Shown here piece by piece: positions 53,853 through 64,000 of a stretch of DNA of 64,000 nt (its first letter is position 1; each line of letters opens with the position of its first letter). The notes below the pieces were generated by a model. That model was not told where the DNA came from, searched no databases, and saw nothing but the letters and a program-made list of their open reading frames with translations. The translations under genes and the position numbers were made by a program. This DNA comes from Astrothelium macrocarpum (Eukaryota; Ascomycota; Dothideomycetes; Trypetheliales; Trypetheliaceae), in assembly GCA_021030915.1 (NCBI GenBank), contig JAGEMR010000013.1, forward strand, positions 248,001 through 312,000, given 5' to 3'.

Positions 53853-56279
53853 CTAATCGTTGTTGAAATGACTTTTCCAGTGTGGCGCCCTCCAAGCGCC
53901 ACTTCTCCCCCCTTCCTTTCGAACTACTCCTATACGCGTAATCTTCATGTTCTTGTCGACAGCTTTGCACATATCGTACACTGTGAGCGCAGTGGCATTG
54001 ACTGCCATCAGCGCCTCCATCTCAACCCCAGTCGGCCCAATACACTCCACGGTCGCTTCGATGCATACAAATTCGAAGCGTGTGCGATACGTTTTCGGTA
54101 GAATAGGGTCAGTAGAGCTTACCCTGTCCATCATAACATCGTTAGGCAGAGCTGCTAAGTCATCGTCAACGTCATCTTCCTTGTCAACATGCGGGAATCG
54201 TCGTGGTCTAAGATTACTGTTGAGACCAACGTCGACGCTGATCTTGCTGATTGTAAGTGGATGACAGAGCGGCACGATATCACTTGTTTTTTTCGCAGCC
54301 ATTATGCCGGCTACTCGTGCGGTTGCCAGCACATCTCCCTTCTTCATCCGATTCTCGTTTATTAGACGTGCAGAATCCGAGCTCATCTTAACATAGCCAA
54401 CAGCAGTTGCAATTCGATGTGTTGACGCTTTCTGGCCCACATCGACCATATGTGCCTGTCCGTTCGCAGTGACATGAGTAAGGTGCGATTCTGGTGGGCT
54501 CTGGACTGCTTGTAGGTTTTCAACCGCTCGTGCAGGGGCACGCTGCCTTTTTTGGGAAGCATGTCTCCTCTTCCCGGGTTGAGCTGATGTGGAATAGGAA
54601 GAGACAGCATAAAATTGTGGTGTCGGTTTTGTAGCGCGGAATGAATGAGCATGTGGTATTGGTAATTTATAACGGTGGAAACTGGATATTGGCTGATTAC
54701 CAACGCCACCAAAGCGCCACGCAGTCGAAGAGCCTCGGAAATCATCTGTTGATATCAGCGAAAATGTCGAAGCAAAGAATATTGGACATTGGAAAGGACA
54801 TACAGGTCCGAATTGTTTGTTATGACCTCGCGCGTCAACGGAGGCAGGATTGCAAATTCATGATCCATGTAATCGAAATCTGTTGCCAGTGCAGGAAGAA
54901 AAGAATTTTACCCACCGATCAAAATCATCGGCCTGTTCTTCATGTTTTCTAGCTCACCCATACCGGCGTGCTTCTCTTTTTTACGTTTTACTGCCCTGCC
55001 AATGACTTCAAGAAGCTGCTGCTCACGATCACCCCAGCCTAATACTGAACCGGCTGGTAATAAGCCTTGGTAGCGATCCATCTCAACCTGTTTCATTGCT
55101 TCAAAAGCCTCTTGGTCAATAGGATTGCCACTATTGCCCTGTCTAAGCATATCACGTAAAGACACCTCCGAATTTCCAAATAGACAGACTTTCAAGTTGC
55201 CGTCACTCGTTATTCGTAGTCGATTGCAAGTTCCGCAGAAATTGTGCGTCATGCTAGTAATAAAACCAAGCTTTCCGACAAAACCTGGGACCTGAAAAGT
55301 CTTGCTTGTATCGTTTTGGTGATCTTCGACTTTTCGTAAATGCGGATATCTCTCCTTGATTACATTCAACATCTCTTGGAAGGGAACCATTTTGCCTTGA
55401 CTCCATTTGTTGCCATCAAAGGGCATGTACTCAATAAATCGTACTTCAATGTCTTTTTCTCGGCCCATTTCAACAAATGGTATGATTTCTCGCTCATTAA
55501 TGCCACGCATGACAACACAATTGACCTTCAACTTGATGCCAGCTCCGAGTCTGTTCATCTCCAGAATTCGATCAATGCTCTTCATGACGGCTTCGAAGCC
55601 TTTCCTGCGGGTCATGATTTGGAACTGAAAAGGGTCCAGTGTGTCCAAGCTCAGATTAACACCAGTCAATCCGGCATCCACCATACTTTCGAGTTTCCGA
55701 TGGAGGGTGATGCCATTTGTAGTCAATGCTAGCTCTTTTAGTCCATGTGAACGAAGCGACCCAATGGAATGCATTAACGGTACAATGTCTCTGCGGATCG
55801 TAGGCTCGCCACCCGTGAGACGTATCTTGCTAACACCCTGAGATACGAAGAGAGAGGAAAGATAGAAGATCTCGGGAGATGTCAAGAGATGTGCAGGTGG
55901 TGAAAGTGGTACGCCTTCTACAGAATGTTAGCTAGTGCGATTACAGTAACCAAGAATTTCGACCTTCTGGCATGCAATAAAGACAGCGTAAATTGCATTT
56001 TTCAGTGATGCTGATTCGTAAATAGTCATGTTGTCTATGGAAGTTGTCGGTCAGGAATTCAGAAAGTGGCTTTGCCTGCTTAATCGTCTCCCTTCGATCA
56101 TGTCGATGCTCTTGTTGGGGTAAATCAACGGACTCTTTCTTGATTACAGTTTCCGGAGGATACACCAAGCTTGGGCTTTCGGGCGTAGTCGCAGCTATCG
56201 TTACAGACCTCTTCAATGCATCCTTGATCCGAAACTGGAACGAGGGTAATACTGATCGTGAGGCATTGATGATCGCCAT
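53853..56279 (-). CDS. molybdenum cofactor biosynthesis protein 1 (MoaA-MoaC fusion, cnxABC/MOCS1 type)
   Basis: Exons 55964..56279, 54916..55917, and a third beginning at 54826 or 54745 and ending at 53853; 763 or 736 residues. The MoaA half is a radical-SAM enzyme: ITEKCNLRCLYCMPE holds the CxxxCxxC cluster site, then IRLTGGEPTIRRDI, and the C-terminal second cluster in FCGTCNRLRI. The MoaC half has HMVDVGQK, ARVAGIMAAKKTSDIVPLCH, PLTISKI and GVEMEALMAVNATALTVYDMCK. Together they convert GTP to cyclic pyranopterin monophosphate, the first step to Moco, in mitochondria (basic N-terminus). Reading through the second intron (GTGGGT at 54915) ends after Ile-Leu-Ile-Gly-Gly-stop at 54908, a MOCS1A-like terminus (see findings). 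Confidence 0.92.
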
Positions 56280-56840
56280 CTTGACACTACGACGGTAGTA
56301 AGAAAAGCATGAATGTCAACTGAAAGGCAATCATGGTAGATCTGGAGCTGTTCAACTCATAGTGAGCATGAGTTATTGCCACTGCAAAGTATAGTCATTC
56401 TCATGCACTTTTTTTTGCTGATGTCGATCCTAGAAGATCCGATGTCGGTGCGGGGAGCTCTTTAATCATAAGGCTAATCAGCCAATTTCTCATTCGTTGA
56501 ATTGAATGCAGGACAGACGCGTAAATACCTATGGAAACGCCATGTGGATTAAGATTGTCAATATATTTCATTCGATTACATTATTAATGGGGTTTCAGCT
56601 CTCCACTCTGTCAATTATCTACCAAACATCTTCGCAATTCAGGACATGCTAGACTCGATGTGGGAAGGGGCGATTAATGACAATTAATAAGCAACGGAGG
56701 ACATTTCTTCCTCCGAACCACCTTCTCATCTAGATTCTCTTAACTAGAACAATTCAGCTCTCTCATTGGCTGAATCTGTCCACCGTTGTTAGTTTGATCA
56801 ATTTGCCCATAGCTGCTGCTGTCGGCATTGTCGGCCACTA
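56280..56840. other. intergenic region between the MoaA-MoaC gene and the transposon
   Basis: Promoter side of the cofactor gene, no other gene. It has normal base composition up to the terminal repeat at 56841. Confidence 0.5.
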
Positions 56841-56889
56841 GGAGTCAACGTCATCTTCTGCACGGCCCACATTTCTGCACACCCGAATT
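56841..56889 (+). repeat. left terminal inverted repeat (49 bp)
   Basis: Matches the reverse complement of 58959..59007 at 47 of 49 positions. The two differences are T here against C in the other arm, at repeat positions 11 and 14, where the ancestral C would follow G and A respectively. Confidence 0.95.
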
Positions 56890-58958
56890 AATTCTCACCA
56901 CCAAACCTTTGAATGTAATTATCTCAATAACAAGAATAGATAATGAGATAAAATTAAGATTAATTAATAATTCTAATTTATACGTTTTATTTAAATTATT
57001 AATTTTGATTTTTATAATATAATGGAATTTGTAAATATCATTCTGAATGATTTGAATAAAAAATCACTTCTATTTTATTTAATATCTTTTCATTTATATA
57101 TATAATATTCTGAATTTTATTTGATATTTTTCATTAAATTTACTGATTTCATTTATTTTATTATGATTCGAATTTTAATTATTTATTCATTATTCATTAT
57201 TCAATTATCTTTTATTTCTATTATTATTGAATAATTTATTCCTTCTTCTGTTATTATTGAATTTTCTCATGAATACATTTTCGTTCTATTTTTTATTCAA
57301 TTTCAATTTATTTTTTAATTTATTATTATATCTTTTAAATATTCTTTTATTTTTTTTCAAATTATTCTATCTTCTTCTTCTATTATTATATTTTATGAAT
57401 AAATATTATTTTATTAGAATTATAAAATATTATTCCATCATATTCAGAAGATATTTTTAATTATTTTTATTGATTTATTCATTATTTTTAAATTTTAATC
57501 TTTTTTTTTAAATTATAAATTTTTATTTTTAAAAAATGATTTTCGATATTCTATCAAAAAAAAAAATAATTTAAATTTATCAATTTTTTTTATAATAATG
57601 AATTTAATTAATTATTAATATATTTATAAAATTGTTTTTATTCATTTATTGAAATAATAATTAAAAAATCTGAATTAAAAATTTAATTTAAATTCTTTCA
57701 AAATTATTGATTATTAATTTGATCAAATATTATTAATAAATTGAATAATTGAAATTTAATTTTAAATAATTCATTTTTAATATTTTAAAATATAAATATC
57801 TTTTTATATATTTTCCAAAATAATAAAAAAAAATCAATTTTAATAAATGAAAATAAATTTTATATATATTAGATCTAATTATTTAATTTAATATTATAAT
57901 ATTTAATTAATGATCTAAATAAATTCATATTTAATAATTGAAATTAATAAATAAAATAAAAAGAATAAATAATAATCAGAATTTATTATTTATAATAATA
58001 ATCAAAAAATTTTATAATTAAATAAAAATTATAATCATTTATTATAAATAATTTTTATTTAAAATCATTATTAATTTTATTTTTGATATTTTTATTAAAT
58101 ATCTTTTTAAATCAGATTAATTTAATTTTATCATTTATCTAATCTAATAAAAATGATATAAAATTATATTTATGAATAATAAAATTCATATATTAAAATT
58201 ATGAATTTTATATAATATTAAATTGAATATTATAAATAAATGAAAAAAATAAAATCTTCTTATTTATAATAATCATGATAAGAATAATAATTTATAAATG
58301 AAAATTATTTATATCTGATTTTTGAAAATGATTTTATTTATAAATTATTTTATTAAATATATAATAATATTTCATAATTTGATTTATAATAAAATCTTTT
58401 TTATTTATATTATATATATTATAAAATAAAATATGATATTAAATAATTTTAATTTTTATTTTTCAAATTATTAATAATAAAATAATATATTTTAATAATT
58501 TATATCATATTAAAATATAATTAAAATTGAATATAATTATTCGTCTTTTTTTATATAAAATCAAATATAATAAAAAATACTGATTTCAATAATAATTAAT
58601 GATATTGAATAAAACGATTTATTCTTTTTTTTTTAATTTCTTTTTTATTAATATTAATAATAAAATTTTGAATCATTTAAATAATAAATAGAATATTATA
58701 ATTTATAAATATATTAATTTATTGAATTAAAATAAATTTCTGATATAATGAAAATTTGACAATTATTTTATAAATAATAATTATATAAAATTTGATAAAA
58801 TTTTTATAATAATATGATAACATTAAATAATTGATTTTATATTTTTTAATTATTTGAATATAATTAAAATGTTTTTATATATCTATTTCAATAATCGCTG
58901 TATCAATTGGATTCATATTGATGGTGTAATTCGTATTTGAATTCGTGGGGTTAATCAA

Positions 58959-59007
58959 AATTCGGGTGTGCAGAAATGTGGGCCGTGCAGAAGGTGGCGT
59001 TGACTCC
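58959..59007 (-). repeat. right terminal inverted repeat (49 bp)
   Basis: Inverted partner of 56841..56889, keeping C at both variable positions. It ends GTTGACTCC followed by TA. Confidence 0.95.
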
Positions 59008-60269
59008 TATATCCCTTCGGTTCCTTCCAGTCCCTATCAGAGTTTGAAGAACACATTGGAACTGAACCCCGAGACTCCTCCCATCATCTCTGCTATTCTA
59101 AAGCCATGCACAGCTTTTGAAAATCGGAGGATAGCCTCTTTCCTCACATAATACCGACAAATTGTCAAACTGGCTGAAACAGTTGAGACGAGGGTCATTC
59201 CGATGCGGCTTGGTCTCGGGGATCGTGCGTATGCGAGCTCTTAATCCAAGCACGCAATGAACGACGAACCTTTTTGGAATACAGTCCTTTGTTTAGGCTC
59301 AACCTGGCTAGGATCCTACCTAAAGTCAAACGTTGTTTACGTGGCAGCCAGTCAGATTACGCGGGCATCCCCTCAATCTGCGAGGGACCCTCGCCATTAT
59401 GTCCACAAAGCACGCAATGAGCAGATGGCAACTATCTTGAATAATCCTTGATTTTCCTGCATTCCTTGAAATTCTAGGGTGATAGCAGTCAAATGCTTCT
59501 TGTACCTTTTATTGGCGCTTGTGTCAATACACGCCGTAAAGAGCTTGCTACTCCCTTCATTTTTCAGAATCTACTGTCAAGACAGCTTATGGTACCAACA
59601 AACAGGTGCCCCATTCCGCAGAGAACCGGGGATATCGTATAAAAAAGCCTCAGACCACCTGACAAAATCGACATTGCAACAAAATACGAATCACAAGTCC
59701 ATGCAGGCGATCCGAGGTAAAATTAAGCTTATCATCTGAGCCACATAACTGGGTATGCTGGAACTGCTCGGCCCGGCAGATCTAGTGCATACAACTAAGC
59801 ATACTAGACCTCATTGAAATTCCTTTTTGAGTAATCACGCCTTTGCCATGCCTACTATGACCTTTCTTCCATAGGCAACGCTCAATGCTCATCACTAGAA
59901 GCGGAAAAGGCACGGGCAAATCCTCAATAGGCTCAATTCTTGCATGGCGTTTAGGGGCTGAATATGGGTTCAACAATTGCCTCCACGGTGCGGCGATCGC
60001 ACAATTTGTCATAACGGATATCAGGGTTTGGGTAAGAGACGATGTCCATTCTATGGAATATCAAATCTCAGTACTACCTTCCTCTTCCCGATCTTTTTTT
60101 TCTGGGTTCATGCCGTGTATCTCATCCATTGTATTTTTTTTTTCTTTTTCTCTCTCCTTTTGACTGTACTAGTCAGGAGGGCGAAATGTATAAGTCTTGG
60201 CTTAATCGGGACCTTGGGAATGCAAAAATACAACTACTATACTGTCAATTCATACTCTAGACCTTCGTC
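59008..60269. other. intergenic region upstream of the peroxidase gene
   Basis: No gene supported. A short word AAGCACGCAATGA occurs twice (about 59248 and 59407). The T/C tract at 60131..60160 lies about 110 bp before the start codon at 60270 and is probably the core-promoter pyrimidine tract of that gene. Confidence 0.45.
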
Positions 60270-61731
60270 ATGATGCAAATGCTGCCCCTGATAGCCGTCT
60301 TGGCAATTCCCATTATGGGATTTCCCTCGATGGAAAATGCCAATCCAAAGGTGCTTGAACAAGCAGCAAAACTTGCAGGGCGAGCAAAAATGCCACACGT
60401 GCGACGCCAGTCAATACCATCAGACCCTCTTGGATTCAGCGCGGCAGAGACCAATTGCGGCCCTACACCTTGCTTGACGTTCGATGAAACGGATCAACTA
60501 GTGTCAACCACTGGTGACAATGCATATTCTTCACCTGCTGCTGATGAGATACGCGGTCCCTGTCCTGGGTTGAATGCTGCTGCAAACCACGGCTATCTCC
60601 CTCGCTCAGGAATTGCAAGTCTTGAAGAGACCATCTCCGGCTTGGGTGCAGGTACGCGCCAAACTCTTCTACAAGATTGTTTCACTAACAATCATAGCTT
60701 ACAACATGGCACCTGAGCTTGCGGCCGCACTTGCGGCATACGCTATTGCGCTCGATGGCAATATCGTCGAGGGAGTCTGGTCCATTGGCGGCCCATTACC
60801 AGACGATCCCATTGTGTCTGGCTTGATTGGCGAGGGACAAGGCATTTCTTATTCTCACAACAACTATGAAGGCGATGGCTCAATTGCGCGATTTGACGCT
60901 TACACCAACAACGGCGACGCTCACTCTCTGAACATTTCCAAGTTCGAAGAAGTCTATGCCGTGGGAGGCAGTGACACTTCCGAAGATGGTTTTGGTCAAC
61001 GATACACACTCGACTTGTTCCGGCAGCGCCTACAACAGGTCCAAGATGATGCCATTGCCAGTAATCCATACTATTTTACTGGTGCCTTCTCGACACTCGT
61101 CGTCGTACCTGCAGCATACAACTTTGTAATCAACTTCATGTCCAACCATACTGCTGAAGAGCCCTCGGGATACTTGGTGAGACTTCTTCTTGCGCCTACT
61201 GATCTAGCTAACTATAGGCAGGATGGATATAATTTTAAATCATTCTTCGGCATCAGCGGTGCGCCGGGCTCTTTCGTCTGGAACAAGGGTCAAGAACAAA
61301 TCCCCGATAATTGGTATCGCCGACCATCTACGAACCCTTACACAGCCAACGACGTTGCTGAAGATGTAGGCATTGGATATGCAGCGTATCCCGGATCCCT
61401 TAAGATCGGCGGAAATACAGGCACTCCCAATAGCTTTGTTGGTGTGTCTGTTGAGAATCTGACGAGCGGAGTATACAATGCCGAGACCCTTTTCGAGGGC
61501 GACAACTTTGCTTGCTTTGCGTTCAACATTGCTCAGCAGGGACTGCCCGACTTTCTTCAGGGTCCTCTTGCAGCCATCAACAACGCTACAGCCTTTCTCG
61601 GGGAATACATTGATCCTATTACAAGTGCATTGAATTGCTCACAGCTTGCTCAATACGATGCGGGCGTTCTCAATAGCTTCCCAGGATATAGCTATAATCC
61701 CACCGGACCGGATAACAACTACAAAATATGA
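60270..61731 (+). CDS. secreted heme-thiolate peroxidase (chloroperoxidase/unspecific peroxygenase family)
   Basis: Exons 60270..60651, 60698..61176, 61222..61731; 1371 nt, 456 residues. The N-terminus is a signal peptide (MLPLIAVLAIPIMGFPS). The heme-ligand Cys sits in IRGPCPGLNAAANHGYLPR, the canonical PCP motif of the Peroxidase_2 family. Downstream SIARFDAYTNNGDAHSLN corresponds to the distal region, where the acid-base residue lies, and several N-glycosylation sites (for example NHT, NLT, NCS) occur. Members halogenate, epoxidise or hydroxylate organic substrates with hydrogen peroxide. Intron 2 (61177..61221) is 45 nt without a stop, so retention adds 15 residues. Three Met codons lie close together at the start; I take the first. 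Confidence 0.9.
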
Positions 61732-63606
61732 ACAATGTAGTGTTATGGAGAGGAAGGTTATCAAAGGGGGTATGCATGAAACATGCTGTATGCTTGATAT
61801 GTGGGAATTGGCTGACTTTGGATACAACATCTGATGTCACTGTGCCTGTCTGTCTCTTCCGCGATTTTTCAGCTTTCCCTCCTTTCCAACAATGGAGGGG
61901 TCTTGTGTACATTGTGTATTGTTAGCTTTGCCATACCATCTATTGAAATCACCAAGTCTCACATTGAAAGTAACTTCTCGATACACCCAGCTGGGTTAGT
62001 AGCCTTGGCGCGCTGACTCGGCCAAATTACGCCCGGCTTAACCTCGGCTCAACTCTGCATGAAAGCGATACTTATCTTATTAAAGTGAACTACACCGCCC
62101 ATCTCTGATAAGTTTTAATTTCCAAGAAGTGTAAACCCTTTTAGTGGATCCCCTCCTACAATTCTGTCCACCATGACCCTCTTGGTCGATGGGTGTTACA
62201 AACATTTTGCCAGAATGTCTGGTCGGCAACGCCATCCGCCAGAGCAAAAATTGTCCGAAGGGGGCGCATTCAGCCAGTCATTCAATTTTCATAGCTGCCA
62301 GAAATGCGACTAGGCGGTACAATCACGGGTCATTTGACAAAGGTGTTCCCTGGTATATTAAAGCAGTCGCTCACAGGAATGGGGGCGCCTATTTTTAAGA
62401 TACCAGAGCTCTCTCGTCTCATTGTAGGGGTCAGGCGCGGTTGTTTTCTTGGTTGAAGAAGCGTTACCCCTGTCTTGGGGTGTTATTGCTACAGCCTCAG
62501 TCTAACGTCAAAGACAGGAAGGTCGGATTTGTTGGCTCAAGTCTAATCCTATTTGTCGAAAGGAAACTCACGCGGATATTATCTGGAATATGATGGATGC
62601 AAGGATGGAAACGGTGGCAACGAAATATTCCTTTGAGTCTACGTACAAGATTTTCAGCTGGACATTCTCTAGTGTTCTAATCGAGCCAGACCGGCGGGAA
62701 GGCAGCGGACAATGACAATGCCAAAAAGAACCGGTTTCCATCCCTCAACACCACGCTCATCACTCTTCGACTGCACATCTAGATGGGTGACACTATAGCG
62801 CTTATAACGTGAAGAGGCTGCGTTAGAGCGTATAGTCCTTTCAGCGAACTGGAAGACTGCCTCTCGAATTTCAAACAAGAAGCTATCTGGGGATGTGTCG
62901 TAACGCTAGTATAGAGAATTCGAGAAGTCATCGGCCAGACTTTGGTTGCAGTGAAGTGGAGTAAATTTGGGCTTGATACATTTTCGCTTGTGCGAAGTTG
63001 TGCGCTTTTCCTTTTCAGGGTCTCGTGCCGCTTTTGCAGCCAGCCACAACCAGTGTTTCAAGACCTGGACCGGCTTCTGCAAAACACCACCACCTTCTCA
63101 GCTCGACTTGCGCACCTGAAAAGGTAACTACAGTCTATTCCAGGATCACTACTAGAAATGGATGGGGACTACTTTTTCCAATTTACCTTTACTTGACCAA
63201 CTTCGATAAGTGAGGTCGCGTCGTTTGGATCACTAGTCCACTTCCCTCTGCTTTTTGTCACAGTGACTCGGGTCTTTGGTGTGTATGCTATGACCAGATC
63301 CCCGCGATCCTTGCAACAGTAATGGACTGAAGGCGCATTCAACCATCTGGTTCTACTTGGTTGTTGCTGAAAACAGCCAAGTCAGAGCACAATTCCGACC
63401 ATGGCTGGCTACGTCTGGAAATCCATAGAGTGGACGCGGCTGAACATCACGAGCCTCAAAGATTCGATCTATTGATTTATGCGCCTTCAAAATATGGCTT
63501 TCGGAACGTCTATAAAGAGCATGTGCTGCTCCATTGATCACCCTATCCATTCAGACAACTTTCAGTTACCGACCCTTCATTCGGACAAATCTCCTAGCTT
63601 TTCACG
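61732..63606. other. 1.9-kb intergenic region, no gene seen
   Basis: Short frames only on both strands. I found no inverted repeats or tRNA-like folds here. Confidence 0.4.
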
Positions 63607-64000
63607 ATGTCTTTACCTCCACCAGATCCAGATCCTGCGCCTGTCATAGAGGGACCACAACTTGTTATCTACGAAGCCAATGACGTTTGGCGCGCCGCTA
63701 TTGCTAACACAGAAATCGAGTATAAATTCATCCACCCTGACTATGTCCAATCTCTCGCCGGGGCAATGAACTCCAGTCAAGAGGACGTACTTGAGCTCAT
63801 ACCGAATATCTTCGAGAACTGGGAAGACTTAGGCGGAGCTGAGACAGTTTTCGACACCATGTTTTCATGCACATCGCTAGCATATGGGGAGCAAGGTCTC
63901 TTACTATATGCAGGGCCTGAGATCACTATTGCTGAGGATCTCGCCACTTTTGGCGAGAATCTTCTCGCGGCGATTGCTATGGCAGCATTTGTCGAATCAG
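63607..64000 (+). CDS. hypothetical protein, N-terminal part (runs off the window)
   Basis: Open frame of 131 codons from ATG 63607 to the right edge without a stop. The sequence starts with a Pro/Asp-rich segment (SLPPPDPDPAPVIEGPQ) followed by YEANDVWRAAIANTEIEYKF and acidic helical stretches. A sequence CACGATG context and pyrimidine-rich upstream DNA fit a start. No family recognised. An intron after the last readable Gly/Ser codon cannot be excluded. Confidence 0.5.
   Translation, partial: MSLPPPDPDPAPVIEGPQLVIYEANDVWRAAIANTEIEYKFIHPDYVQSLAGAMNSSQEDVLELIPNIFENWEDLGGAETVFDTMFSCTSLAYGEQGLLLYAGPEITIAEDLATFGENLLAAIAMAAFVES

Larger units (their letters stand above)
56841..59007. mobile_element. 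degenerate TIR DNA transposon (Tc1/mariner or pogo/Fot1-like by TA duplication)
   Basis: A 2167-bp unit bounded by 49-bp terminal inverted repeats beginning GGAGTCAACG and flanked on both sides by TA (left 56839-56840, right 59008-59009), as expected for elements that duplicate TA on insertion. The length fits a complete element with one transposase gene, but about 56,940-58,900 is almost pure A/T and no transposase motif can be read; the frame 57227..57460 is an artefact of Leu/Phe-coding AT DNA. The two repeats differ at 2 of 49 sites, both C in the right arm and T in the left. I infer insertion of an intact element followed by heavy C-to-T mutation of the interior. Confidence 0.85.

Noticed and set aside
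54383..54745. Separate 120-codon frame between MoaA and MoaC
   Set aside because: It is another frame of the linker exon. The MoaC frame stays open through the whole segment and fits the splice phases.
57227..57460. 77-residue hydrophobic protein rich in Leu and Phe
   Set aside because: It lies in the A/T-saturated transposon interior, where T-rich codons give such frames by chance.
59248..59419. Direct repeat AAGCACGCAATGA (two copies) as a second mobile-element scar
   Set aside because: Only 13 bases match, there are no terminal repeats, and the spacing does not resemble a target duplication.
1..64000. CRISPR arrays, prokaryotic operons, rRNA genes
   Set aside because: The sequence is eukaryotic with spliceosomal introns, and no spaced direct-repeat array or rRNA segment was seen.

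Overview
The window looks like nuclear DNA of a filamentous ascomycete (Pezizomycotina; class not determined, Leotiomycetes is only a guess). The signs are short spliceosomal introns of about 45-90 bp with GT..AG ends and CTAAC/CTGAC-like branch points, CT-rich promoter tracts, and fungal families such as a Chs7-type membrane protein, SPT20, SLD7, a fused MoaA-MoaC cofactor gene and a secreted heme-thiolate peroxidase. Exon structures were built by hand from splice signals, reading phase and family resemblance; nothing was aligned or searched.

Layout. 1-6 kb: 5' part of a HUL4-like HECT ubiquitin ligase, RPL15 with four introns, and a single-exon protein with a possible IF3-like C-terminal fold. 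6-14 kb: gene-poor accessory stretch with an intact O-methyltransferase beside an acyltransferase-3 remnant and a broken tyrosinase, which may be the remains of a secondary-metabolite locus. 14-19.5 kb: Chs7-like protein, TFIIH subunit SSL1, flavocytochrome b2-like enzyme. 19.5-27.6 kb: a second gene-poor stretch with two proteins carrying N-terminal domains usual for fungal NLR/STAND receptors, but fused to a ubiquitin-like plus Cys-rich region and to ankyrin repeats instead of an NTPase. 28-56 kb: dense housekeeping block, partly in divergent pairs: PBA3/ECM16, ITT1/CAX4, SLD7/small Cys-rich protein, PEX22-like/GCD1, kelch/SPT20, PPR/histidine phosphatase, then a MOCS1/cnxABC-type gene. 56.8-59.0 kb: a 2.17-kb DNA transposon with 49-bp terminal inverted repeats, a TA duplication and an almost pure A/T interior. 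60-64 kb: a secreted chloroperoxidase/peroxygenase-like enzyme and the start of an unrecognised gene.

Two patterns are not explained by the genes. First, the GC-rich islands in this window change from C-rich to G-rich from left to right on the + strand. This holds whichever way the gene points, inside an intron, past stop codons and across the broken tyrosinase, so coding bias does not explain it; strand-asymmetric mutation or repair around fixed points such as break hotspots or origins would fit. Second, inside the transposon nearly every surviving C follows a T and nearly every surviving G precedes an A. That is a 5'-context signature, unlike the CpA (3'-context) preference of classical RIP.

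The MOCS1-type gene keeps a stop after a double glycine inside its linker intron, so splicing versus retention can switch between a MoaA-MoaC fusion and a MoaA-only protein, as described for human MOCS1.
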